Shown: positions 15,193 to 23,492 of the stretch, piece by piece | Numbering within the stretch: the first letter of the stretch is position 1 | Layout of the letters: the number at the start of each line of letters is the position of its first letter | Source of the DNA: Streptomyces avermitilis MA-4680 = NBRC 14893 | GTDB lineage: Bacteria; Actinomycetota; Actinomycetes; Streptomycetales; Streptomycetaceae | Length of the DNA stretch: 64,000 nt | Assembly (NCBI RefSeq): GCF_000009765.2 | Contig: NC_003155.5 | Span: forward strand, 1,488,001 to 1,552,000 | Direction of reading: 5' to 3' | Made by a program: the position numbers and the translations under genes | Notes under the pieces: generated by a model | The model's input: the letters and a program-made list of their open reading frames with translations, nothing else | What the model was told of the DNA's origin: nothing | Database searches by the model: none

Positions 15193-15491
15193 GGCGGCGT
15201 GCCCGGCAGAGCCGCACAGGCGCGGCACGGCGGCCCCTCCCGGCCGGCTGCCGCCCTGTGCCTGTCGCCCTACGCCGCTGGATCCCGACCGGCTGCCGCC
15301 CTACGCCGACGGATCCCGCCACGGCGCCGCACGGCGGCATCGCGCGCCGTCCGCAGGCCCCCACCTGCATCCGCCGGGGCCTCCGCCCCGGAAACACCTG
15401 GTGCCGTACCCCCCGTACCCCCCGTACTCCCCGTCCCCCCCGGGTCCCCCCCGTCCCCCAGTACCTCCTCCCCCGAACCCGGAGCAGCGCC
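15193..15491. other. gene-free spacer before photolyase with C-rich tract
   Basis: The spacer has two copies of CGGCTGCCGCCCTACGCCG-like sequence (15240-15310) and a pyrimidine tract at 15400-15475 made of GTACCCCCC, GTACTCCCC and CCCCCCGGG runs. On the minus strand this offers several G-runs for a quadruplex. No protein or RNA gene seen. Confidence 0.55.
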
Positions 15492-16865
15492 ATGAACGTC
15501 TCGGTCGTCCTGTTCACCTCCGACCTGCGTCTGCACGACCATCCGCCGCTGCGGGCGGCCCTGGACGGCGCGCGTCAGGTGGTGCCCCTGTTCGTGCGCG
15601 ACCGGGCCGTCGACGGGGCCGGGTTCGCCGCCCCCAACCGGCTGGCGTTCCTCGCCGACTGTCTGCGAGACCTCGACGCCGGGCTGCGCGAGCGCGGCGG
15701 GCGACTGGTGCTCCGCTCCGGCGACGTGGTCGACCAGGTGTGCAAGGTGGCGGCCGAGGCGGACGCCGACGAGGTGCATCTGGCGGCCGGGGTCAGCGCG
15801 TACGCCCACCGGCGCGAGCAGCGGCTGCGGTCGGCCCTGGAGGCGGACGGGCGTCGACTGCACGTCCACGAGACGGTGATCACCGCGGTGGCGCCGGGTG
15901 CCGTCACCCCGTCCTCCTCGGACCACTTCGCCGTCTTCACCCCGTACTTCCGGCACTGGGAGCGGGAGCATCTGCGCGACGCGCTCGGCGCGCCGCGCGG
16001 CGTGCGGGTGCCGGAGAGCGTGGGCTCGGAACGGCTTCCCACCCGCACGGAACTGTCCGGACTGTCGCAGGGGCTGGCGGCGGGCGGCGAGGAGGAGGGC
16101 AGGAAGCGGCTCATGGCCTGGCTGCGCGGCGGCATCACGGCGTACGAGGACCGCCATGACGACCTGGCCGGCGACGCCACTTCCCACCTCTCCCCCCACC
16201 TGCACTTCGGCACGCTGTCCCCCGTCGAACTCGTCCACCGGGCGCGGCGGACGGGCGGCCCCGGCGCCGAGGCCTTCGTACGGCAGCTCGCGTGGCGCGA
16301 CTTCCACTACCAGGTGCTGGCCGCACGGCCCGACGCGGCCACCGCGGACTACCGCGGCCGCGGCGACCGATGGCGGTCCGAGGCCGCGGCGCGGGAGGAG
16401 GTCGAGGCGTGGCGGACGGGCCGCACCGGCTACCCGGTGATCGACGCGGCGATGCGCCAACTGCGGCACGAGGGCTGGATGCACAATCGTGGCCGTCTGC
16501 TGACCGCGAGCTTCCTCACCAAGACGCTGTACGTGGACTGGCGGGTCGGCGCCCGCCACTTCCTTGAGCTGCTGGTGGACGGCGATGTCGCCAACAACCA
16601 GCTCAACTGGCAGTGGATGGCCGGAACCGGCACCGACACCCGGCCCAACCGTGTCCTCAATCCGGTCACCCAGGCCAAGCGGTACGACCCGGACGGCGCG
16701 TACGTCCGGCGCTGGGTGCCGGAACTCGAAGGACTCCGGGGAGCGGCCGTGCACGAGCCCTGGAAGCTCAAGGGACTCGACCGCGCCGCGTACGACTACC
16801 CCGACCCGATCGTCGAACTCGCCGACGGTCTGGCCCGCTTCCGGCACGCCCGCGGACGCGACTGA
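15492..16865 (+). CDS. phr: deoxyribodipyrimidine photo-lyase (class I)
   Basis: 457 residues, the usual class I size. The N-terminal photolyase domain begins VSVVLFTSDLRLHDHPPLRA. The FAD domain has SPHLHFGTLSPVELV, RQLAWRDFHYQVL, GYPVIDAAMRQLRHEGWMHN and RFLVA-like LTASFLTKTLYVDWR, then NNQLNWQWMAGTGTDTRPNR, which holds the FAD and DNA lesion contacts. It repairs cyclobutane pyrimidine dimers using blue light. ATG 15492 follows GGAG. It converges on the FAD oxidoreductase gene and lies 2.6 kb from litR/litS, so light induction is likely by context. Confidence 0.95.
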   Translation: MNVSVVLFTSDLRLHDHPPLRAALDGARQVVPLFVRDRAVDGAGFAAPNRLAFLADCLRDLDAGLRERGGRLVLRSGDVVDQVCKVAAEADADEVHLAAGVSAYAHRREQRLRSALEADGRRLHVHETVITAVAPGAVTPSSSDHFAVFTPYFRHWEREHLRDALGAPRGVRVPESVGSERLPTRTELSGLSQGLAAGGEEEGRKRLMAWLRGGITAYEDRHDDLAGDATSHLSPHLHFGTLSPVELVHRARRTGGPGAEAFVRQLAWRDFHYQVLAARPDAATADYRGRGDRWRSEAAAREEVEAWRTGRTGYPVIDAAMRQLRHEGWMHNRGRLLTASFLTKTLYVDWRVGARHFLELLVDGDVANNQLNWQWMAGTGTDTRPNRVLNPVTQAKRYDPDGAYVRRWVPELEGLRGAAVHEPWKLKGLDRAAYDYPDPIVELADGLARFRHARGRD

Positions 16866-16900
16866 CGCCCCCTTTCCCCCCGCTCGTGACCGTCTTCCGT

Positions 16901-16920
16901 CGGCGGGCCACCGCCCGCCG
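16901..16920. terminator. stem-loop between convergent phr and FAD oxidoreductase genes
   Basis: CGGCGGGC and GCCCGCCG, an 8-bp stem with a 4-nt loop, sits in the 59-bp space between the two converging stops. Confidence 0.5.
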
Positions 16921-16924
16921 GCCG

Positions 16925-18169
16925 TCACCGGCCGTCGAGGTCGTGCAGCACCTCGCGGGCGGCGCGGGCGCCCGAGGCCAGCGCTCCCTGGACCGAGCCG
17001 GTGGCACGGTGATCTCCGCACACATACCGGCCCGGTGCCACTCGTGAGGTGCGGCTCAGGGACTGCGGGGGCGTCATGACGGGCAGGGCGTCCGGAATCG
17101 TACGCGCCGTCAGCAGGTCCCAGCGGCCGGTGTCGATGCCGTACGCCTCGGCCAGTGCGTCGCGTACGAGGGGTTCGCGGCCTTCGGCGTCCTCGCCGAG
17201 AACCGAGGTGGCGACGAGGGCGGTGCCCTTCGGCGCGTAACCGGGGACGACCTCGCTGAGCACACAGGTGTTGAGGAAGCGGCGCCCGGCATCCGTGAGG
17301 AGGGTCGGTTCGCCGAGCGGGGGCCGCGCGGCCGCGTGGTAGTACGTGGTGACGACACGGTAGGCGGGCACGTCCAGGCCGGGCAGCAGGGACGCGGCGG
17401 GGCCGGGTCCTGTTGCCACCACCACGGCATGTGCCGGGAGTACGGTGCCGTCGGTGAGTGCGACACCGTCGTCGGTGAGCGTGCCGACGGGCGTCCCGAG
17501 GCGCACGGTCCCGGACGGCAGGCGGTCGGCGAGCGCGCGGGGCACGGCACCGATCCCTTCGGTGGGCAGGCAGAGAGTGCCACGCAGCATGCTGCGCCAG
17601 ACCAGATGGAAGAACCGGCTGGAGGTCTCCAGTCGGTCTTCCAGGAAGACTCCCGACAGGAACGGCCGGAAGAAGCGCTCGACGAACTCCTCGGAGAACC
17701 CGGCGCCCGCCAGCGCGGACCGCGTGGTGTGGTCAGCGCCGCGCTTCAACGACCGTACGGGGGCCAGCATGTCGCGAGCCGTCAGGATGCCGAGGGCCGC
17801 GAGGTCGCGGGGGCCCGCGAGCCGCCCCGGCAGCAGATCGGAGAACGTGTGCGGGCTGCGGGACGGGTCGCCGAAGCGCAGCGCCCCGCGGTTCGTGTGC
17901 ACCAGCACCCCCGCGGTGAAGGGCCGCAGCCGCAGGTCCCGCAGGGTCAGGCGCCGCCGTACCTGGGGGTAGGACGTGTTGAAGACCTGGAAGCCGCGGT
18001 CGATGACGAACCCGTCGTGACGATCGGAGCGCATCCGCCCGCCGACTCCGTCGCAGGCCTCCAGCACCCGTACGGTGTGGCCCGCCTCCGACAGGTCCCG
18101 GGCACAGGCGAGTCCCGCCAGGCCCGCCCCGATCACCAGGACGTCCGGGGCATCACGGATGACGGACAT
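16925..18169 (-). CDS. NAD(P)/FAD-dependent oxidoreductase (amine oxidase/desaturase-like)
   Basis: 414 residues. VLVIGAGLAGLACARDLSEAG is the N-terminal FAD dinucleotide fold, followed by GVGGRMRSDRHDGFVIDRGF and HAVVVATGPG, and the C-terminal GRYVCGDHRATGSVQGALAS seals FAD. This is the flavin amine oxidase/phytoene-desaturase-like superfamily; light-regulated members lie beside litR in Streptomyces. Two starts are possible: GTG 18178 and ATG 18169; the ATG has AAAGGTG at a good distance. Tandem 16-bp repeats directly upstream may be an operator. Substrate unknown. Confidence 0.85.
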   Translation of the reverse strand: MSVIRDAPDVLVIGAGLAGLACARDLSEAGHTVRVLEACDGVGGRMRSDRHDGFVIDRGFQVFNTSYPQVRRRLTLRDLRLRPFTAGVLVHTNRGALRFGDPSRSPHTFSDLLPGRLAGPRDLAALGILTARDMLAPVRSLKRGADHTTRSALAGAGFSEEFVERFFRPFLSGVFLEDRLETSSRFFHLVWRSMLRGTLCLPTEGIGAVPRALADRLPSGTVRLGTPVGTLTDDGVALTDGTVLPAHAVVVATGPGPAASLLPGLDVPAYRVVTTYYHAAARPPLGEPTLLTDAGRRFLNTCVLSEVVPGYAPKGTALVATSVLGEDAEGREPLVRDALAEAYGIDTGRWDLLTARTIPDALPVMTPPQSLSRTSRVAPGRYVCGDHRATGSVQGALASGARAAREVLHDLDGR

Positions 18170-18181
18170 GGTGATCACCTT

Positions 18182-18213
18182 TCATGTATCCGGCCGCTCA
18201 TGTATCCGGCCGC
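18182..18213 (-). promoter_or_regulatory. tandem 16-bp direct repeat upstream of FAD oxidoreductase
   Basis: TCATGTATCCGGCCGC occurs twice without spacer at 18182-18197 and 18198-18213, ending a dozen bases before the FAD oxidoreductase start. Exact tandem repeats this close to a start suggest a regulator site or a recent slippage; no known box was recognised. Confidence 0.45.
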
Positions 18214-18483
18214 CCAGTGGCTTGCGCGGACGGCGGGAGCGGGACGCCGTGGCACACGCCCCTGCACCCCTTTCCGGGCCGCCCGGCCCCGCGGATGCAC
18301 CCGCGGCGACATCCGCGCCACGGACGGCGTACGCGGAGGGTGTACGCGGAGGGCCTGCGCGAGACGGCATACGCGGATGGCGTCAGGCCCGCAGGCGTCA
18401 GGCCCGCGGGCCGGGAGCGGACGGCGTACACGCGCGTGTCATCGGGCGTGCGGGCCGAGGGCGGACGCCGTACGCGGACCGCG
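18214..18483. repeat. GC-rich spacer with diverged GACGGCGTACGCGGA-like repeats
   Basis: Between the FAD oxidoreductase start and the litR stop, variants of GACGGCGTACGCGGA and GGCGTCAGGCCCGC recur several times in both orientations (for instance near 18325, 18370, 18390, 18420 and 18465). No credible gene was seen. Confidence 0.5.
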
Positions 18484-19527
18484 TCAGCCCCGCGGCCCGG
18501 AAGCCGCGCCTTCGTACGTGGCGGCGAGCGCGTCGAGCGCCTCTCGCAGACCCGGCGGTCTGAGCATGCCCTGCGCCGAACGCCCCGCCCACCCCTGGCC
18601 GCCCAGCATCACCAGCGGGTGCCTGCGCGCACCCTTCACGCCCCACTGCGTCGCGGCGACGTGCCTGGCCAGCGGGAGGCTCGCCGTGGAGCGCGCCTGC
18701 GCCCACAGCACCACGGCCGCCGGACCCAGCCGCCGTACCGCCGCGGTCAGCGCCTCCACCGGTACGGCCGCGCCGAACATACGGGTGGGCAGACCGAGTT
18801 CGATCAGTCCGGCGTTGAGCGCCTCCAGCGGCAGCGTGTGCTGTTCGCCGGGGACGCACGCGAGGACCACGGGACCGGCGGCGTCCCGGTCGCCGGGGCG
18901 GACGGGCGCAAGGACCCGGCGGAGCGCGGTGGAGATGTGCCAGGACAGCAGGTGCTCGACCTCGACATAGCGGTCACCGGACGACTCCCACTTGCGTCCG
19001 ACGGCGTGCAGCGTCGGCACCATCACCTCCGCCCAGGCGACGGTGAGGCCGTGCCGCTCCACGGACGAGGTCAGCTGGTCCTCGACGGCCGGGGCGTCGA
19101 GCCGCACGGCGGCCCGGGCCAGTCCGCGGCACTCCTGACGCACGTCGCCGAGGGGCAGCGTGCCGCCCGCGTGCGAGCGTACGCGGACGGCGGGCGCCCC
19201 GGCCGCCTCCGGCTGAGCGGGGGTGGGCGACGACGAGCCGCCGCCTTCCTTGGCCACGCGCGCCGCCTCGGCGGGCGGTACTCCGGCCGAGGTCAGCCGG
19301 CACATCGTCTCCAGCATCGCCACGTCCTGGGGCGACCAGCGGCGGTGGCGTCCGTCGGCACGGATCTGGGGCCCCACGCCGTATCTGCGGTCCCAGGAAC
19401 GCAGCGTCGTTGGTGACACCCCGAGCCGGCGTGCCAGGGCTCCGGTCGTCAGCCCGGTGTCGTCGACGGCCGCGGTACCGGGCCGGAGCCCGCCCGGCCG
19501 GCCTTCCGCGCGCGTGGACTCGCTCAT
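18484..19527 (-). CDS. litR: LitR/CarH-type MerR regulator with B12-binding domain
   Basis: 347 residues. The MerR winged helix lies at about 25-95 (LTTGALARRLGVSPTTLRSW, DGRHRRWSPQDVAMLETM). The middle has a helical B12-cap motif W-x10-E-H (GRKWESSGDRYVEVEHLLSW). The C-terminal Rossmann-like cobalamin domain has PGEQHTLPLEAL, with His230 as lower cobalt ligand candidate. CarH/LitR proteins bind adenosylcobalamin in the dark and leave DNA in light. ATG 19527 starts MSESTRAEG. It is divergent from the ECF sigma gene, the standard litR-litS layout. The cap motif is one residue longer than the classic W-x9-EH, and ExHxxG reads EQHTLP, so light sensing may differ. Confidence 0.9.
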   Translation of the reverse strand: MSESTRAEGRPGGLRPGTAAVDDTGLTTGALARRLGVSPTTLRSWDRRYGVGPQIRADGRHRRWSPQDVAMLETMCRLTSAGVPPAEAARVAKEGGGSSSPTPAQPEAAGAPAVRVRSHAGGTLPLGDVRQECRGLARAAVRLDAPAVEDQLTSSVERHGLTVAWAEVMVPTLHAVGRKWESSGDRYVEVEHLLSWHISTALRRVLAPVRPGDRDAAGPVVLACVPGEQHTLPLEALNAGLIELGLPTRMFGAAVPVEALTAAVRRLGPAAVVLWAQARSTASLPLARHVAATQWGVKGARRHPLVMLGGQGWAGRSAQGMLRPPGLREALDALAATYEGAASGPRG

Positions 19528-19709
19528 GAGCCGACTATACGACGCACAAACGATGCGAGTTGATGGCCTCGCTGCCCACCTCGGACGATGGTCACACCGG
19601 GGCGAACCGCCGGAAACGCCCCGGTGACCGGCACCCCGGGCCGCGAGAGCGGTCCGGCCGCCCCGCGTACGACCGGGTCGGGTTCCGACCCACACGAGGA
19701 GCCTCCGTC

Positions 19710-20324
19710 ATGACCGCACAGCCGACCACCGCACACGCGCGAGCAACGGACGTGCCCCTGTGGGTGCCGGTGGAGGAGTCGCTCGCGGACGAGGAACTGG
19801 CCCGGGGCCTGATGAACGGCGACGAGGCCTGCCTGACCGCCGCCTACCACCGGTGGTCGGCACTGGTACACACGCTGGCCCGGCGCACCCTGGGCGACGT
19901 CAGGGAGGCCGAGGACGTCACCCAGCAGGTGTTCCTCGGCGTGTGGCGCGGCCGTGCGGCCTACCGACCGGAGCGCGGTGCCCTCGGCGGCTGGATCGTC
20001 GGCATCACCAGACGGAAGATCGCCGACGCCCTGGCCGCGCGGACCCGCCGCCGCGACCTGGTCACCTCGGCCGGTTCGGTCATGTTGCTCGCCGACGGCG
20101 CGGGCGAACTGCCGGAGGCGGCCCTGGACCGGGTGCTGGTCCGGCACGAGCTGGCTAAGCTGCCCGCGCCCCAGCAACAGGTGCTCCGGCTGGCCTTCTT
20201 CGAGGACCTGACCCAGACGCAGATCGCCCGGCGCACCGGCTGGCCGCTGGGAACGGTCAAGAGTCATGCCCGGCGCGGACTGCGCCAGCTGCGCCGCTGT
20301 CTGCAACAGGAGGCGACCGCCTGA
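19710..20324 (+). CDS. litS: ECF sigma factor LitS-like
   Basis: 204 residues with both sigma-70 regions of an ECF factor. Region 2 reads VREAEDVTQQVFLGVWRGR; region 4 reads LPAPQQQVLRLAFFEDLTQ then QIARRTGWPLGTVKSHARRG. ATG 19710 has GAGGAG upstream; the frame is open to 19560 without family sequence. In S. coelicolor the neighbour of litR directs light-induced transcription of carotenoid and photolyase genes. The divergent region (182 bp) with litR fits this. No carotenoid crt genes are present in the window, so its regulon here may be the photolyase, SDR and FAD genes. Confidence 0.9.
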   Translation: MTAQPTTAHARATDVPLWVPVEESLADEELARGLMNGDEACLTAAYHRWSALVHTLARRTLGDVREAEDVTQQVFLGVWRGRAAYRPERGALGGWIVGITRRKIADALAARTRRRDLVTSAGSVMLLADGAGELPEAALDRVLVRHELAKLPAPQQQVLRLAFFEDLTQTQIARRTGWPLGTVKSHARRGLRQLRRCLQQEATA

Positions 20325-20663
20325 GCAGCCGCCGACGAACCCCCACGCGAGGCCCGAACCATCATTCGATGCACAAACGCTGCAATTCGCGCGCGGCCCC
20401 GCGTCCGTCGGAGCGGGCCACGCGTCGGGCCGGTCACCGTTTCCTCTCCGCCGCCGCCTCACGCACCGGGCTGTGGCTCCTGACGATCGCGGTGGCAGTG
20501 GCGGTGGCGGTGGCGGTCGGCTTCGTCCGGCGTCGGCGCCTGCCTCGACGTCCGGTGCCGAGCGGGTGCATCCGATCGCCCCACCTTCCTGGAAGCAGGG
20601 GTCGTAACGCCGTACGGCTCGCCCGGCGGCCGACGACCGGGGCCCGGTCCCCCTCTTTGATCA
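20325..20663. other. gene-free region after litS
   Basis: The stretch has a GGTGGC/GGTGGC microsatellite near 20489-20518 but no frame with ribosome site and credible composition. Nothing functional recognised apart from the terminator that follows. Confidence 0.5.
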
Positions 20664-20697
20664 CCCCTCCCGGGGTTGTCGGCAATCCCGGGAGGGG
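20664..20697 (+). terminator. strong stem-loop terminator
   Basis: CCCCTCCCGGG pairs perfectly with CCCGGGAGGGG over a 12-nt loop, 340 bp after litS and 165 bp before the YihY-family gene. Confidence 0.6.
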
Positions 20698-20861
20698 CCT
20701 TGGTCGGCCTCCCCGCGATCCCAGGTGCGCAGCCGCGGCAGAACCGGCGGGGTGCCGATGGCCGATCCGGGTACGGTCTCAGCGGGTCGGGGCTGAGCCG
20801 GCCCGGTCTTCCCGGTGTACGAGCCGGGTGACCCGTACGGGCACATGAGCGAAGGGCAGCC

Positions 20862-21881
20862 GTGGAACGGCATACGTCGGTACCCGCCAGGAGACTGTCA
20901 TGGCTGCGCCGTCTGCCGGCCCTGGCAACGGGAACCGGCCGCGCGACAGGCCCCGTCCTTCCTTCGGGTGCGCCCGCGGCACCGCACGGCGTCACGGACG
21001 TACCAAAGGCCCGTGTGCACGGGTCCTGGCGGGTCCGGCGGGCGGCGTTGCGCCGGACCCCGGTGTCGATGTGGCGGGACGACGTGTCCGACTGGGCGGC
21101 GGCATTGACGTACTACGCGATCCTCGCCCTGTTGCCGGCCATGCTGATGGCCGTCTCCCTGATCGGACTGGTCAGTCCCCGCGTCACCGACGACCTGATC
21201 GCGCATGTCACCGCCTGGGCGCCCGCGGAGTCGGGAAACACCCTGCACGGCTCGCTGCGCCACCTCGCCGGTGAACGGTCGGCCGCGCTGACCGTGGCCA
21301 TCGGGGGTGGCGTCAGTGCGCTGTGGTCGGCGTCCAGCTACCTGGCCGTGTTCCGGCGCGCGCTGCACGCCCAGCACGGCATCGAGGACACCCGGCCCGC
21401 GCTGCGCACGGCGCCCCGCATTCTGCTGACGGCCGTGACCCTGCTGGCGCTGCTGTTCGTCAGCGCCCTGCTGCTCGTGCTCAGCGGTTCGCTGCTGGAG
21501 GCGCTGGGGCGGCGGGCCGGGCTGGGCGGCGCCGGTGCCGCCGCGTGGACGCTGCTGCGGTGGCCGGCGCTGCTGGCACTGGTGGCGCTTTTGGTGCTGG
21601 TCCTGTTCCGCACGGGTCCGCGGGAGGTCCGCGAGCTGCGGCACGCCCTGCCCGGGGGCATGCTCGCCGCGCTGCTGTGGCTGACCGCGTCGGCGGGCTT
21701 CACCGCGTACGCCTCCGGTCTGGGCGCCTACAGCAAGCTGTACGGATCGCTCGCCGGCGTGATCGTCTTCCTGGTCTGGCTCTGGGTGTCCAATCTGGCC
21801 CTGCTGGCCGGCGCCCAGTTCACGGCCGAGCTGACCCGAGCGGAACGTGCCGCGCAAGCTCCCAGGGATCGTGGGCGCTGA
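20862..21881 (+). CDS. YihY/virulence factor BrkB family membrane protein
   Basis: 339 residues. After a polar N-terminal tail, VSDWAAALTYYAILALLPAMLMAVS is the family signature and first membrane segment. Further hydrophobic helices include RILLTAVTLLALLFVSALL, WPALLALVALLVLVLF, GGMLAALLWLTASAGF and GVIVFLVWLWVSNLALLAGAQ, for about six in total. The family was once called ribonuclease BN in error; its role is unknown, perhaps transport. GTG 20862 has GAAGG upstream. The last 62 bp overlap the convergent MBL hydrolase gene, so both C-terminal ends share DNA. Confidence 0.88.
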   Translation: MERHTSVPARRLSWLRRLPALATGTGRATGPVLPSGAPAAPHGVTDVPKARVHGSWRVRRAALRRTPVSMWRDDVSDWAAALTYYAILALLPAMLMAVSLIGLVSPRVTDDLIAHVTAWAPAESGNTLHGSLRHLAGERSAALTVAIGGGVSALWSASSYLAVFRRALHAQHGIEDTRPALRTAPRILLTAVTLLALLFVSALLLVLSGSLLEALGRRAGLGGAGAAAWTLLRWPALLALVALLVLVLFRTGPREVRELRHALPGGMLAALLWLTASAGFTAYASGLGAYSKLYGSLAGVIVFLVWLWVSNLALLAGAQFTAELTRAERAAQAPRDRGR

Positions 21882-22650
21882 AGACCTCCACCTCGTCGCC
21901 GTGCCGGCGCACCAACTCCCGCAGGCGGGCGTGGTTGCCGAGGCGCAGGGGCCGGTCCACCTCGGTGATCTGCTGAAGGATGTCCATGCCGGGGTGCCCC
22001 CGTGGGTCGTCGGGGTCGATCTCGCGGTGGAAGTAGTAGGCGTCGCCGCAGTGCAGCAGCCAGCGCCCGGTGTCCCGGACGGCGATCGCGCTGTGGCCTC
22101 GGGTGTGACCGCCGAGGGGCACGAGCAGGATCTCCGCGTCCAGCCCGTCCAGCGGCCGGACCGCGTCGAAGCCGAACCAGGGGTCGCCCTGGGCTTCCGG
22201 ATACGTCACCCAGTGCGGGCGGTGCGCCCACTGGGCGGGGCGGTAGCGGACGCGGTCCTCGGGGTGGGCGCCGGGCGCCGCCATCGCGGCGCGGTGTTCG
22301 GCCTCGGTCAGGTGGACCTTGGCCCAGGGGAAGTCGGACAGACCTCCCGCGTGGTCGAGGTCGAGGTGGCTGAGCACGATGTGCCGTACGCCCTCCGGCC
22401 GGAAGCCCAGCCCGGTCACCTGGTGCAGCGCGGTCTCCGCCAGGTCCAGCACGGGCTGGGCCCGGCCGAGGAAGTCCGCGCCGAGATTCTGTTCGGGGCG
22501 CGCCACGTCGGCCGTGCCGATGCCGCTCTCGACGAGGACGAGGCCGTCACGGTCGGTCTCGACGAGCAGGCAGTGACACACGGCGGGCAGGCTCCCCGCG
22601 TCGGTGTCGATGGTTCGCATGGAGCCGCAGTTCAGATGGTGGATCCGCAC
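21820..22650 (-). CDS. MBL-fold metallo-hydrolase
   Basis: 276 residues of the metallo-beta-lactamase fold. Metal ligands are visible: HIVLSHLDLDHAGGL (H-x-D-x-D-H pattern), GGHTRGHSAIAV, LHCGDAYYF and the C-terminal FSAHD. The arrangement is that of lactonase-like and general MBL hydrolases acting on esters or lactones in the cytosol. GTG 22650 has AGGGGA seven bases upstream. It diverges from a TetR gene with a clear palindromic operator between them, so a small-molecule substrate probably induces it. Its 3' end overlaps the YihY-type gene by 62 bp. Confidence 0.88.
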   Translation of the reverse strand: MRIHHLNCGSMRTIDTDAGSLPAVCHCLLVETDRDGLVLVESGIGTADVARPEQNLGADFLGRAQPVLDLAETALHQVTGLGFRPEGVRHIVLSHLDLDHAGGLSDFPWAKVHLTEAEHRAAMAAPGAHPEDRVRYRPAQWAHRPHWVTYPEAQGDPWFGFDAVRPLDGLDAEILLVPLGGHTRGHSAIAVRDTGRWLLHCGDAYYFHREIDPDDPRGHPGMDILQQITEVDRPLRLGNHARLRELVRRHGDEVEVFSAHDPWELARHVPLGSARP

Positions 22651-22701
22651 GGTTGTTTCCCCTTTGCGCCGCCGGGTGTTCGCTCGGCTCACCAGTTTTA
22701 G

Positions 22702-22740
22702 CTAACGATCGTTCGTAAGTTATTAGCGAACGGTCGTTAG
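22702..22740. promoter_or_regulatory. TetR operator: 14-bp inverted repeat between MBL and TetR genes
   Basis: CTAACGATCGTTCG (22702-22715) faces CGAACGGTCGTTAG (22727-22740) with one mismatch and an 11-bp AT-rich spacer. Each arm is itself near palindromic around AACGATCGTT, so two overlapping dimer sites are possible. It lies between the divergent starts at 22650 and 22755, the place for autoregulation by TetR. Confidence 0.75.
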
Positions 22741-22754
22741 GTTAAAGTGGTCGC

Positions 22755-23354
22755 ATGAGCCCGCGCAAGTCCGTTGCCGAAGCCGCCGCCACCCGCGACC
22801 GCATCATCGAGCGCGCCTTCACCCTGGCCTCCGCCGAGGGCCTCGAAGGCCTCACCATCGGCCGCCTCGCGACCGACCTGGGCATGAGCAAGGCGGGGGT
22901 GATCGGTCACTTCGGCACCAAGGAAGCGCTCCAACTCGCCGTACTCGAAGCGGCGGTCGACCGCTTCCGGCAACGGGTACCGGGGCGCGCGGTGGGCGCG
23001 CGGCCGGGCACCGAGCGACTGTCGCGCGCGCTCCACGAGTGGATCGACTACATGACCGAGAGCGAGGGCCACGGGGGCTGCTTCCTCACCTCCGTGGCGA
23101 GCGAGTTCGACGGCCGCCCCGGCCCGGTGCGCGACGCGGTGCTCGACGCGCTGTCCCGCTGGACCGCTTACGTCACCGGGGAGTTGAGCACGGCGGTCGA
23201 AGCCGGCCGGCTGCCGCCGCTGACCGATGTCGACCAGCTCGCCTTCGAGCTGAACGGGGTGATCCTCGCGGCCGACCAGTCCATCCAGCTGCACCGCGAC
23301 CCCCAGGCCCCCGACCGGGCACGCCGCGCCATCGGCCGCCTCCTGAAGCGCTAG
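22755..23354 (+). CDS. TetR/AcrR family regulator of the MBL hydrolase
   Basis: 199 residues. The DNA-binding part is RDRIIERAFTLASAEGLEGL then TIGRLATDLGMSKAGVIGHF with GTKEAL in place of the usual YxxxKEEL end. The ligand domain contains HEWIDYMTESEGHGGCFL, similar to TetR proteins with the C-terminal YcdC/TetR_C_16-like fold. It is divergent from the MBL-fold hydrolase with an operator-like palindrome 15 bp before its start, so it likely represses itself and the hydrolase. Ligand unknown. Confidence 0.9.
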   Translation: MSPRKSVAEAAATRDRIIERAFTLASAEGLEGLTIGRLATDLGMSKAGVIGHFGTKEALQLAVLEAAVDRFRQRVPGRAVGARPGTERLSRALHEWIDYMTESEGHGGCFLTSVASEFDGRPGPVRDAVLDALSRWTAYVTGELSTAVEAGRLPPLTDVDQLAFELNGVILAADQSIQLHRDPQAPDRARRAIGRLLKR

Positions 23355-23492
23355 GCCGCCCGCGACCTCCGTCTCCGCAACCCCGCCAACCGCTACACAT
23401 AAAGAAGAAATAAGTGCAGAATGGGCATACGTGGCGCTTACCGCACATTCCCCAGACGCGGTCAGGCCTGCAGAGTTCAAAGGAGACGACTC

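Noticed and set aside
20369..20848. A 159-codon frame after litS with a short hydrophobic stretch
   Set aside because: The hydrophobic run AVAVAVAVA comes from a GGTGGC microsatellite, and the rest is Arg/Pro-rich without a ribosome site.
20862..21881. Ribonuclease BN
   Set aside because: The old name for YihY proteins is wrong; RNase BN is a metallo-beta-lactamase enzyme, while this gene codes a membrane protein.
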